Below are positions 13,538 to 20,559 of a stretch of 20,559 bases of DNA, in pieces. Position numbers and translations under genes: made by a program. The notes under the pieces are model-generated. The model was not told the DNA's origin. It was given only the letters and a program-made list of their open reading frames with translations, and made no database searches. The stretch spans positions 1 through 20,559 of the forward strand of contig CAWLAN010000038.1 of assembly GCA_963854815.1 (NCBI GenBank). Reading direction: 5' to 3'. The first letter of the stretch is position 1. Each line of letters starts with the position of its first letter. The DNA is from UBA1146 sp963854815. GTDB taxonomy: Bacteria; Planctomycetota; UBA8108; UBA1146.

Positions 13538-14421
13538 TGTGTTCTTTCCCCCCGAGTACTCGCCAGGATGACCTCATGCTCGAGTTCCACGCCGTGCTGA
13601 GCTCGAACCTTTTCACGCATCCGGTCGATCAAACACCTGATCTCGTCCGAGGTGGCCTTGGCGTCGACGTTTTCGATGAAATTGGCATGTATTGTGGAAA
13701 TCCTCGCCGCTCCGATTTGCAGGCCCTTCAAACCGCACTCATCGATCATACGACCTGCGCTCATCCCGGTGGGATTCTTGAAGATGCAGCCGCAGGTGCG
13801 GAGTTCGAAGGGTTGAGTCTCAATTTTTTTCTCCAGCAGACGGGCTGACTCTTTACGGAGTGTTTCGGGATCGACATCTGGCTGTAAGCGAATCCGAACC
13901 CGAGCGACAACCCGGTCACCGATTCCTGAGTCACGGTAACACCAGGGAAGATCTCGACCATCGACCCATTCCATCGTCCCGGAAGGCTCGATCAGCAACA
14001 CTTCGCTAACGAGATCTGCATCTCCGATGCCTCCACTCGATGCGCCTGCATTACCATATACAGCCCCTCCGACGGTACCTGGAATACCGACAAAAGTCTC
14101 GAGCCCCTGCAAACCGAGATCGTTGACGTTGCCGACAAGTTTCGCGAGGTGCTGGCCGACTTCCGCCTCGACGATCCCTTTTTCTCTCTCACGAAAACCG
14201 CTCAGAGATTTGGTACCAACCACCAGCCCGTCGAAACCCTCGTCATCGAAAAGTACGTTGGAACCATGCCCGAGCATGAAGACTGGAAGGCCCTCGCCAC
14301 GAGCCCAGACGAGATGATCTCGCATCTCCTCGACCGACTGCGGCTGGGCGTAATACCGCGCCTTACCGCCGATGCCGTACCAGCAAATCCCTGAGAGTTT
14401 TTTACCTTCGTGGCGATTCAA
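13534..14421 (-). CDS. murB: UDP-N-acetylenolpyruvoylglucosamine reductase MurB, Cys at the catalytic Ser position
   Basis: MurB reduces UDP-GlcNAc-enolpyruvate to UDP-MurNAc with NADPH and FAD in the cytoplasm. The 295-residue protein contains the FAD-binding segments YGIGGKA (15-21), LGHGSN (50-55) and GIPGTVGGAVYGNAGA (112-127), the Y-R-D-S motif (Arg163) and a C-terminal E-H-E. In the G-S-x-F-K-N-P motif the serine that protonates the intermediate in E. coli (Ser229) is Cys212 here (CGCIFKNP; codon TGC at 13788-13786). The length fits the shorter type II MurBs. The TTG start at 14421 overlaps the murC stop (TTGA) and has GGAG 7 bases upstream. Confidence 0.94.
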   Translation of the reverse strand: MNRHEGKKLSGICWYGIGGKARYYAQPQSVEEMRDHLVWARGEGLPVFMLGHGSNVLFDDEGFDGLVVGTKSLSGFREREKGIVEAEVGQHLAKLVGNVNDLGLQGLETFVGIPGTVGGAVYGNAGASSGGIGDADLVSEVLLIEPSGTMEWVDGRDLPWCYRDSGIGDRVVARVRIRLQPDVDPETLRKESARLLEKKIETQPFELRTCGCIFKNPTGMSAGRMIDECGLKGLQIGAARISTIHANFIENVDAKATSDEIRCLIDRMREKVRAQHGVELEHEVILASTRGERTQ

Positions 14422-15794
14422 GCAATCACTCCAGACCGGGCAATCTGTTCGCCTATTTCATCATTGTTCCCGGCTCCGAGCGAAACGACGACATCTCCCG
14501 GCGAGATCAATTCAGGAAGAACATAAGTGGCCGTATCGAATTCGCACAATCGTGCCGAAGCACCTCTCCTTCGCAACTGATTCACAAGGTGCTGGCGGAG
14601 GTCAACCGGAAACTCTTTCTCATCTTCCCGCACCGAGTAGATGGGCAGGACGATCACCTCATCGGCCAGTCCGAAAGATCCGGCAAACTTCTCCAGAAAC
14701 GTATCGAGACGCCTTGCCTGATGAGGCTGAAAGAGAGCCCAGATCTTGCGATCCGGGTACAGTTCTCTGGCACCCTCCAGGGTGTACTGGATCTCTGTCG
14801 GATGATGGGCGTAATCCTCGTACCACTCGACCTGATCGATCACCTGCCTCTTCTCGAAGCGACGCTTCACTCCCGAAAACTTTTCGATTCCGCGACGAAT
14901 ATCCTCCAACTCGATCCCGTGGGCCGCGGCCAACGCGGCTGCCGCCGTCGCGTTGAGAACCTCATGGGTCCCCGGTCTCATCAGTCGAGCAGCGAATCGG
15001 AAGATTCCATCCTCGCTCAACTCGATGGTGCGAACACTTGTCGTGGTGTCGATCTGACCTCTCCAGCCGTCGCCCTCGCCTATTCCGAAGTAATTCAGCC
15101 GCACATCACCGGCTCCGTCGAGACGATCTGCAAGTTCTGCTGGAATCACCACCAGGGATCCCGGGTGGAACCTGCCAAGGTACTCACGAAAGGTCTCCTC
15201 GACGTGGTCCTGATCGATAAATGTCTCCGGATGATCCAGTTCGATGTTGGTGATGATCCCGGAACTCGGTTTCAGATTCAAAAATGCCTTCTGGAACTCG
15301 CAGGCCTCGACGATGAAATCCTCGCCATCGCCTCGCCGCCAGTTTCCGCCTATCGATTCGAGTTCTCCCCCGAGAATCACGGTGGGATCCCTGCCCGCCT
15401 CCAGGAATATGCTCGTCAGCAAGCCAGTCGTCGTGGTTTTGCCATGAGTTCCGGCGATCGCGATGGTCTTTCTCATCGCTGAAAGTCGCCCGAGGGCCTC
15501 GCTATACAACAGTGACGGAATGTTTCGTTCTTTCGCCGCAGTGATTTCGGGATTGGTATCGGGTACTGCAAACGAACGGATCACCAGTTGCGCCTGCTTG
15601 GGAAGGTTACTCGCGTGGTGACCTTTGGAAAACGGAATGCCACGCTCACGAAAGAGTGGCTCGCGCGTATCTTCTTGATCACTGCCAGTGACGAAATGTC
15701 CCCACGACTGGAGCAGCAGGGCGAGCCCACTGGTTGCGCTTCCGCCGATGCCGACGATGTGGATGTGACGCGGGAAGCCCGTTTGCTCGATCAA
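14418..15794 (-). CDS. murC: UDP-N-acetylmuramate--L-alanine ligase MurC
   Basis: MurC adds the first amino acid, L-alanine, to UDP-MurNAc using ATP. From the TTG at 15794 the protein is 458 residues, the usual length. Visible motifs are the N-terminal nucleotide fold HIVGIGGSATSGLA (11-24), the ATP loop G-T-H-G-K-T-T-T (115-122), VEACEFQKAFLNL, NIELDHPETF and DYAHHPTEI; the last is a MurC hallmark. The frame is open for another 113 codons upstream, but that stretch is an Arg-rich shadow of the lysM gene. The TTG is preferred because it overlaps the lysM stop (TTGA) and has AGAGGGGA 6 bases upstream. It is coupled to lysM upstream and murB downstream. Confidence 0.96.
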   Translation of the reverse strand: MIEQTGFPRHIHIVGIGGSATSGLALLLQSWGHFVTGSDQEDTREPLFRERGIPFSKGHHASNLPKQAQLVIRSFAVPDTNPEITAAKERNIPSLLYSEALGRLSAMRKTIAIAGTHGKTTTTGLLTSIFLEAGRDPTVILGGELESIGGNWRRGDGEDFIVEACEFQKAFLNLKPSSGIITNIELDHPETFIDQDHVEETFREYLGRFHPGSLVVIPAELADRLDGAGDVRLNYFGIGEGDGWRGQIDTTTSVRTIELSEDGIFRFAARLMRPGTHEVLNATAAAALAAAHGIELEDIRRGIEKFSGVKRRFEKRQVIDQVEWYEDYAHHPTEIQYTLEGARELYPDRKIWALFQPHQARRLDTFLEKFAGSFGLADEVIVLPIYSVREDEKEFPVDLRQHLVNQLRRRGASARLCEFDTATYVLPELISPGDVVVSLGAGNNDEIGEQIARSGVIA

Positions 15795-16531
15795 CGATCT
15801 TCCCCTCTCCGGCCTGTATCGCGAGGTGGAATCTTCAGACGCAACCCGATCCGGAGGTGATCCGGATTCGCCAGTAAATCCCGGTTGGCGGCCAAGATCG
15901 GGGTCCAGTTTTCGACACCGTAGTGCAGTCGTGCGATGGAAACCAGCGTCTCTCCCTCTTCGACGATGTGAAGGGAAACCTGCTGCTGCATCGGAGACGA
16001 TTCGGTGAGTCCACCTCTCGGCAGACGAATGATCTGCCCCTCGCGCAATCGTTCGGGGGAAACCTCGGGGTTGAGGGAGATGATCTCCGACATTCGCCGC
16101 GCGTCTCCGAGCACGTCCCTGGCGATCTTCCACATACTGTCACCGGGCCTGACCGTCCAGGATGCCAGGACCGATCCTTCACCATTTGCTCGGCCAAACG
16201 CAGTGATCGGAACCACCGCCTGATCAGCATCGGGATGTTGAACTTCGGGTTGTGGCACTCGGGATTGTGGATCTGCCGGCGCAGGGGCGACCGGCTGCTG
16301 GAACTCGGCAGCCAGTTGCACACCCTGACCAGATTGGGACCGAGTCTCCCTCAGCAGTTGTCTCGCCTTTTCGTCGAGCGAGAACCACGCGATCGAAACG
16401 GGCGACGTCTGGATATCGGAGGCATTCCCGAGCGTCGGATCGGATTCCGGAGACAATTCGCTGCTGATGGCTACCAGGCCAGCGATGAAGACCACGATGC
16501 AGATGCTCCAGCGCAATCTGTTCATCTTCAA
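15791..16531 (-). CDS. Membrane-anchored protein with two LysM domains
   Basis: The 246-residue protein has a basic start, one N-terminal membrane segment (about 8-24, WSICIVVFIAGLVAISS; signal anchor or signal peptide) and a Pro/Gln-rich linker (about 70-118). Two LysM domains follow: 124-171 (SWTVRPGDSMWKIARDVLGD ... IIRLP) and 187-235 (HIVEEGETLVSIARLHYGV ... LKIP). LysM domains bind GlcNAc-containing glycans, so this should be a periplasmic peptidoglycan-binding protein. There is no attached hydrolase. It lies between murG and murC, overlapping both by 4 bases. The start is TTG 16531, 7 bases after AGGAGG; an ATG two codons later (16525) has poorer spacing. It is not a standard member of this cluster. 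Confidence 0.88.
   Translation of the reverse strand: MKMNRLRWSICIVVFIAGLVAISSELSPESDPTLGNASDIQTSPVSIAWFSLDEKARQLLRETRSQSGQGVQLAAEFQQPVAPAPADPQSRVPQPEVQHPDADQAVVPITAFGRANGEGSVLASWTVRPGDSMWKIARDVLGDARRMSEIISLNPEVSPERLREGQIIRLPRGGLTESSPMQQQVSLHIVEEGETLVSIARLHYGVENWTPILAANRDLLANPDHLRIGLRLKIPPRDTGRRGEDR
15801..15808 (-). promoter_or_regulatory. Shine-Dalgarno sequence deciding the TTG start of murC
   Basis: AGAGGGGA on the minus strand ends 6 bases before the TTG at 15794. It lies inside the last codons of the lysM gene and supports re-initiation at the TTGA overlap. Confidence 0.5.
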
Positions 16532-17661
16532 GCCATCACCTCCTCGTTACGGTTGCTGGTGCCGGTCGATTGCCCGGAAATCTTAGCAACTTCGACTCCA
16601 AGATGAACGGCGATCATCTCGGCGATCCGATACGCAGCATCCGGATGACCCAACGCTCTCGAACAAGCCGCCATCTCTTCGAGTTTTCTCGTGTCCCGAA
16701 GCAGATTCTCGATGTCACCGGCTATCTGGCGTGAATCCTCCGTTGCGACCACTGTGGCCGCTCCCATCTGCTCGAGATAGCGCGCATTTTTCAGCTGATG
16801 CTGATCACGGTGATGGGGGTAGGGCCACAGCAGGGCCGGTCGCCCGACAGCGGTGAGTTCGGCGATGGTGGATCCTCCCGCCCGACCCAGCACCAGAGTT
16901 GCACTTGCCATCTCTCGAGCAGGATCATCCAGGAACGGGCTCACGCGGGCTTCGACTCCGGCTTTTTTCCATGCCTCCCGCAAGTGGTATGGACACGATG
17001 GAGAATCTGCGCAGAGCACGTGCTCGTTCTTGGGCCCACAGACATGATGAACCCGAAATCGAACTGGTTGGTGGAAATGGCCAGCCACCTCCAGCAATAA
17101 CTTGTTGATGTCGTTGGAACCTTGACTGCCACCGAAGATCAGCAACTCGGGAATTGAACCCCGAGGCAATGGAGCGGGCTCGAATCCGCAGCGAACCGGG
17201 CAACCCAGAACAGCACTGCGAGATCGTAGCAACCGAGACGATCTTTCCAGAGGACAACTCAAAAACACTTTCCTCGCTGCACCACTCAGGAGACGATTGG
17301 CCAGGCCGATGACCCGATTCTGTTCGAGCAAGAACAACGGTTTGCCCTGGAAACGCGCTGCCATTCCCGGAGCAAAACCGGGCAGCGCACCGAGGGCCAC
17401 GACGGCATCGATGCGCTCCTTCTTCAACAACCTCCACGCCGCGGGGATCCGGGTGAACGCACCGATTCGTCCCCCCTTCCCACCCCAGGGAGCCGACACC
17501 CGTTCGATTCCTGTATCCTCGAGCACTCGTTTTTCCATCGGCTTGCCATGATCGAGAAAAACTGGAATTGCAATTTCGAGTTCCCTCAGAGCCGTCGCGA
17601 GGGCAAGTCCTGGGAATATATGTCCTCCGGTGGCACCACCAGTGAGCAGGATTCTCTTCAT
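16528..17661 (-). CDS. murG: Lipid II synthase MurG (GlcNAc transferase)
   Basis: MurG transfers GlcNAc from UDP-GlcNAc to lipid I on the inner face of the membrane, giving lipid II. The 377-residue GT-B protein has the two glycine-rich loops GGATGGH (8-14) and GGSQGS (177-182), LLEQNRVIGLANR (111-123), and the donor-site segment RAGGSTIAEL (260-269) followed by DQHQLKNA (286-293). The ATG at 17661 overlaps the ftsW stop by 4 bases (ATGA). An in-frame extension to 17862 is a shadow of ftsW. The length is typical. The end of murG carries the AGGAGG site used by lysM. Confidence 0.96.
   Translation of the reverse strand: MKRILLTGGATGGHIFPGLALATALRELEIAIPVFLDHGKPMEKRVLEDTGIERVSAPWGGKGGRIGAFTRIPAAWRLLKKERIDAVVALGALPGFAPGMAARFQGKPLFLLEQNRVIGLANRLLSGAARKVFLSCPLERSSRLLRSRSAVLGCPVRCGFEPAPLPRGSIPELLIFGGSQGSNDINKLLLEVAGHFHQPVRFRVHHVCGPKNEHVLCADSPSCPYHLREAWKKAGVEARVSPFLDDPAREMASATLVLGRAGGSTIAELTAVGRPALLWPYPHHRDQHQLKNARYLEQMGAATVVATEDSRQIAGDIENLLRDTRKLEEMAACSRALGHPDAAYRIAEMIAVHLGVEVAKISGQSTGTSNRNEEVMA
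16539..16544 (-). promoter_or_regulatory. Shine-Dalgarno sequence favouring the TTG start of the LysM gene
   Basis: A perfect AGGAGG lies 7 bases before the TTG at 16531 and 13 bases before the next in-frame ATG (16525). The spacing favours the TTG, which also gives the 4-base overlap seen throughout this cluster. Confidence 0.55.
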
Positions 17662-18776
17662 CTCGATGTCAGTTCCTCTCGGCCGCGACTTCGCGATATC
17701 GCCAGCAACACTCCCGTCATTCCCATGAACACGACCAGACCGGTGGAACCATGTGAGAAGAAAGGCAACGGAATTCCTTTGGTCGGAGCCAGTGCCAGAT
17801 TCACCATCATGTTGAACGCCGCCTGTGCAGTGATGGCAACAGTCAAGACCCGCGCCAGGCATGCGAGGTCCTGATCTTCAACCCTCTTCGACAACCGCCA
17901 ACCGGCGACCAGGATCAGCACGTAGAGAGCGATCAATCCCACAACTCCTATGAAGCCAGTTTCCTCGGCAAAAACCGCGAAGATGAAGTCGCTATACTCC
18001 GAGGGAAGGTAGAGCGTCTTGCTGGTGGCAAGTCCAACCCCTTTGCCGGTAACTCCGCCGCTGCCGACAGCCTGTAGTGAGGTCCAGACCTGCGGAACTT
18101 CCTGCGGTGAAAACACCGCCATGAATCGTTCCTGCATCTCGGGCCATCGGTCTTTCACTTTGAGATAGAAGATGGGTAATACCAGTGGAATCGACACGAT
18201 GAAGAATCTGCGCAGCACCTTTTTCCAGCGCAGCAGCGGAATGATACCGAGAACGAGGATGAACAGCGCAGTACCGAAATCCGGCTGATAAAAAGTAATC
18301 AGTACGGGAATCCCGACCAAACCTGACGCCAGACAGATTCCCCTGCCGATGGTCATCTCACGGCCTTCTTTTCTGCCGAAACGCCAGATTCCAGTCAATG
18401 CGATGGTCGCAAGGGGTACGGTGAACTTGGCCATTTCCGATGGCTGGAAACGAAATCCCATCTCGAGCCAACGGTTGGCATCATTGACCCGAACTCCCAG
18501 CGGCGTGAAGATCGATGCCAACAGCAAGATGGTGACTCCGAACCACAGCGGGATGGCTCCCACCTCGAACCACCGACGCGGAGGAACACAGGCTCCGACC
18601 AGCAGGAATACACCTCCGAGTGCATAACCCTTCAACTGACCACGCCACAACCCGGTCGGATCTCCTTCGGTGATCAGTGATCGGTAAGAAGATGCGCTGT
18701 AGAGACTGAAACAACCGACAGCCAGCAGGATCACCACGGCGGCGAGGATTCTCATCCCCTCGGGACCAGGATCCAA
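17658..18776 (-). CDS. ftsW: SEDS-family peptidoglycan polymerase FtsW
   Basis: SEDS proteins polymerise lipid II glycan strands together with a class b PBP; FtsW does so at the septum. The 372-residue product is a multi-pass membrane protein with the expected signatures: FSLYSASS after the first helix, ANRWLEMGFRFQPSEMAK (100-117), QPDFGTALF with the putative catalytic Asp166, and WTSLQAVGSGGVTGKGVG (231-248). The C-terminal motif PFFSHGSTG (338-346) departs from the usual P-F-x-S-Y-G-G-S-S. FtsW is preferred over RodA by its place in the cluster. The start is unclear: TTG 18776 has no ribosome site, ATG 18755 is directly abutted by GAGGGG, and an in-frame CTG about 54 bases further upstream has AAGGAG at good spacing. 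The gene follows murF by 47 bases and overlaps murG by 4. Confidence 0.92.
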   Translation of the reverse strand: MDPGPEGMRILAAVVILLAVGCFSLYSASSYRSLITEGDPTGLWRGQLKGYALGGVFLLVGACVPPRRWFEVGAIPLWFGVTILLLASIFTPLGVRVNDANRWLEMGFRFQPSEMAKFTVPLATIALTGIWRFGRKEGREMTIGRGICLASGLVGIPVLITFYQPDFGTALFILVLGIIPLLRWKKVLRRFFIVSIPLVLPIFYLKVKDRWPEMQERFMAVFSPQEVPQVWTSLQAVGSGGVTGKGVGLATSKTLYLPSEYSDFIFAVFAEETGFIGVVGLIALYVLILVAGWRLSKRVEDQDLACLARVLTVAITAQAAFNMMVNLALAPTKGIPLPFFSHGSTGLVVFMGMTGVLLAISRSRGREELTSR

Positions 18777-18823
18777 TAAACGTGCATTCTGACGCTGATT
18801 CGTGACAGGGATGCCCGGCGAGA

Positions 18824-20188
18824 TCAGGAGACTGCTCCTTCCTCATCGAGTTGTTGCTCGACCAGTTGTGCCAGTAGTTCGAACTGTTCCAGGCGCGATG
18901 CCTTGAACAGGATCCGATCCCCCGATCGCAATTCTTCTGACACGACTCGTGCTCCCACTTCTCCATCTTCGATGAAAATCGACTCGCAACCGGCTGCCCT
19001 CACTCCCTGGTCGATCCATTCAGCAGCTCTGCCACGGACGAAGACGACATCGACTCCCGATTCGATGCAGTGGCGTCCTGCCTCGACGTGGAAGCGTTGT
19101 TCGTCTTTTCCCAGTTCTTCCATCGTTCCGATGACTGCCAGTTTCCTGGCTGCCCTGGATCGACCCAGATCATCGATGGCCGCCGCGAGTGCGCACGGAC
19201 TCGAGTTGTAACAATCGAGAACCATCTCGATTCCATTGACGGCTCGCACCTCATGTCGCCACCGGGGCAATTGAATCCGACTCGCTCCCTCGATCAACTG
19301 TTCGGGGTCATCGACGATCTCGAGTGCCATCGCCACCGCGGACTCGAGACAACGAAGCACCCAATCAGAGGGATGAGACCAGGGCAAAATGAACTCTCGT
19401 TTCCGCCACCGATCCAGCACCACAACACCTCGAGATTCATCTCTACGAATTTCGAGATCTCCACCGGGACCGGTCCAGCGGTAGCCAACTATCTGCTGCA
19501 AAGTTCCCCGACATTCCACCGGAGCCCACAATCCATCTCCGTTGATATGATCGAACAACGAGAACTTCTCGCGTAGAACTCCGTCGAGCGATTCCAGCCC
19601 CTGCAGGTGAGTCTCCGCAACGGAAGTGATCACCCCGTAGCGAGCTCGGACAATCCGCGCGAGATCGGCTATTTCTCCGGGGGTATTGGTTCCCAGCTCG
19701 AGGATCAAGATCTCCGTCCCGGGTGGTGCTTCGAGAATGGTGATCGGGACTCCGAGATGGTTGTTGAAGGAACCGCGCGGCGAATGCACCTGCCGCGTCT
19801 CACCCAGCAGGGAGCGGAGAATCGCGCAGGTGGTGGTCTTTCCGACACTTCCCGTGACCGCGATCGCCGCCACGGTGGTTTCTTCCTGACGGCGAATCTC
19901 ACTGGCGAGCGACTGCAGTGCGAGGGCGACATCGTCGACCTCGAGGGCGGCTCCCTTGTGTCTGGCCGAATACCGTGGCTCCGAAACGACCGCCGCGGCA
20001 CCTTTCTCTAGAGCATCTTGTGCATGATCGATGCCGTGGCAGTTTTCTCCGGCAAGAGCGAAAAAGAGCGCTCCTGCGGTCGCATTGCGACTGTCGATCA
20101 CCGCTCCATCGATCGGGGTGGTTTGTTCACCGCGGACGATATTCGCCCCCATCCATCGTGCCACTTCGGCCAAAGAGCGTTCCTTCAT
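18824..20188 (-). CDS. murF: UDP-MurNAc-tripeptide--D-alanyl-D-alanine ligase MurF
   Basis: MurF adds D-Ala-D-Ala to UDP-MurNAc-tripeptide, completing the pentapeptide. The 454-residue protein has the Mur-ligase order. The N-terminal domain has IDSRNATAGALFFALAGE (31-48). The ATP loop is G-S-V-G-K-T-T-T (113-120). FNNHLGVP (141-148) is followed by LELGTNTPGEI, which is typical of MurF, and then AETHLQGL. The C-terminal domain has DCYNSSPCALAAAIDDL in place of the usual D-x-Y-N-A-N-P. The ATG at 20188 overlaps the murE stop by 4 bases (ATGA). Downstream, ftsW follows after only 47 bases, leaving no room for the mraY and murD that usually lie here. Confidence 0.96.
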   Translation of the reverse strand: MKERSLAEVARWMGANIVRGEQTTPIDGAVIDSRNATAGALFFALAGENCHGIDHAQDALEKGAAAVVSEPRYSARHKGAALEVDDVALALQSLASEIRRQEETTVAAIAVTGSVGKTTTCAILRSLLGETRQVHSPRGSFNNHLGVPITILEAPPGTEILILELGTNTPGEIADLARIVRARYGVITSVAETHLQGLESLDGVLREKFSLFDHINGDGLWAPVECRGTLQQIVGYRWTGPGGDLEIRRDESRGVVVLDRWRKREFILPWSHPSDWVLRCLESAVAMALEIVDDPEQLIEGASRIQLPRWRHEVRAVNGIEMVLDCYNSSPCALAAAIDDLGRSRAARKLAVIGTMEELGKDEQRFHVEAGRHCIESGVDVVFVRGRAAEWIDQGVRAAGCESIFIEDGEVGARVVSEELRSGDRILFKASRLEQFELLAQLVEQQLDEEGAVS

Positions 20189-20559
20189 CGGGTCAACTCT
20201 CCCTCTCGCTCATGACTCTGTGCGATGAGTTCGCGCACCACGTCACAATCATTGAACGGAAACTTGTGACCATCGATCTCCTGGGTCGCTTCATGACCCT
20301 TGCCCGCGATGATCAGAACGTCATTCTCTTCCAGGGCATCGAGTGCATTCGAGATGGCCTTGCGTCGATCAACTTCCTTGCGCACCAGTTGATGCACCCC
20401 GATCCCTTCGCTGATCTGATGGATGATGCGCTCGGGATCTTCGGACCGTGGGTTGTCACTGGTCACGAACAACTCGTCGGCATATCTGGCCACCGCCGTG
20501 CCCATCATCGGCCTTTTGCCACGATCGCGATCGCCTCCGCAGCCAAACAGCACCAGCAA
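20185..20559 (-). CDS. murE: UDP-MurNAc-L-Ala-D-Glu--meso-diaminopimelate ligase MurE, C-terminal part
   Basis: Only the last 124 codons are in the window; the N-terminus and ATP loop lie beyond 20559. The visible part is the C-terminal ligase domain: FGCGGDRDRGKRPMMG, then TSDNPRSEDPERII, DRRKAI and IIAGKGHEATQ. The D-N-P-R motif (codons at about 20457-20446) is the signature of MurE enzymes that add meso-diaminopimelate rather than lysine, so the peptidoglycan is predicted to be of the mDAP type. The gene overlaps murF by 4 bases and is the most upstream visible member of the cluster. The apparent start at the window edge is only where the sequence is cut. Confidence 0.95.
   Translation of the reverse strand: MLVLFGCGGDRDRGKRPMMGTAVARYADELFVTSDNPRSEDPERIIHQISEGIGVHQLVRKEVDRRKAISNALDALEENDVLIIAGKGHEATQEIDGHKFPFNDCDVVRELIAQSHEREGELTR

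Noticed and set aside
14589..15482. A 297-codon plus-strand open frame opposite murC
   Set aside because: murC on the other strand carries all Mur-ligase motifs. The plus-strand product has no recognisable domain and is an antisense shadow.
15795..16133. A 113-codon N-terminal extension of murC
   Set aside because: It is Arg-rich, overlaps the LysM domains in another frame and has no homology to MurC. The TTG at 15794 gives the normal length and a good ribosome site.
17662..17862. N-terminal extension of murG into ftsW
   Set aside because: MurG normally begins a few residues before GGATGGH, and the ATG at 17661 gives the standard 4-base overlap.
18481..18966. A 161-codon minus-strand frame spanning the murF-ftsW junction, as a possible mraY or murD remnant
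   Set aside because: The product has no membrane helices or Mur-ligase motifs; it is an out-of-frame reading of ftsW.

Overview
This 20.6 kb window looks like a chromosomal segment of a Gram-negative, free-living bacterium. The best guess is Planctomycetota or a neighbouring PVC-type lineage. That rests on the exported proteins of planctomycetal style (a PQQ-propeller lipoprotein, a YWY-type exported protein, a DUF1080-like domain protein, a pseudopilin with the C-x-N-N-L-R-x-L-G motif), on the grouping of groEL with dnaJ and grpE, and on a cell-wall cluster not followed by ftsA/ftsZ. The lineage call is inference from gene content. MurE carries the DNPR motif, so the peptidoglycan is predicted to contain meso-diaminopimelate. 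No mobile element, CRISPR array, rRNA or tRNA gene was recognised.

Layout: (1) 1-659, the 3' end of tilS on the plus strand, ending at a strong hairpin. (2) 758-3358, three minus-strand genes: an exported protein of unknown role, a small soluble protein, and a lipoprotein with a PQQ-type propeller whose linker holds five 51-bp tandem repeats. (3) 3720-4340, one plus-strand pseudopilin gene, ending at a bidirectional terminator. (4) 4420-9942, a tight minus-strand chaperone operon transcribed groEL(1)-groEL(2)-dnaJ-grpE-fmdB-like-yacG. The two GroELs differ from each other and from canonical GroEL at nucleotide-site residues, and no groES is present in the window. (5) 10210-12533, a small MshEN-like protein coupled to a membrane protein with a long Gln/Ala repeat tract and a DUF1080-like C-terminal domain. 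(6) 12692-20559, a division and cell wall (dcw) cluster transcribed murE-murF-ftsW-murG-lysM-murC-murB-ftsQ-like. Most of its genes overlap by 4 bases.

How the genes work together: MurC, MurE and MurF build the UDP-MurNAc-pentapeptide from the MurB product; MurG makes lipid II; FtsW polymerises it at the septum with its class b PBP partner; and the FtsQ-like protein would belong to the division complex. MraY and MurD, normally encoded between murF and ftsW, are absent here. A LysM membrane protein sits between murG and murC. In the chaperone operon, DnaJ and GrpE serve DnaK (encoded elsewhere) and the two GroELs form chaperonin rings, perhaps mixed ones.

The most interesting points are the GroEL pair (Asp398-to-Asn in one, several altered ATP-pocket residues in the other, and a His-rich tail replacing the GGM tail), the pruned dcw cluster with a LysM insertion and TTG-start couplings, the MurB with Cys in place of the catalytic Ser, and two young in-frame tandem repeat arrays in surface-type proteins.
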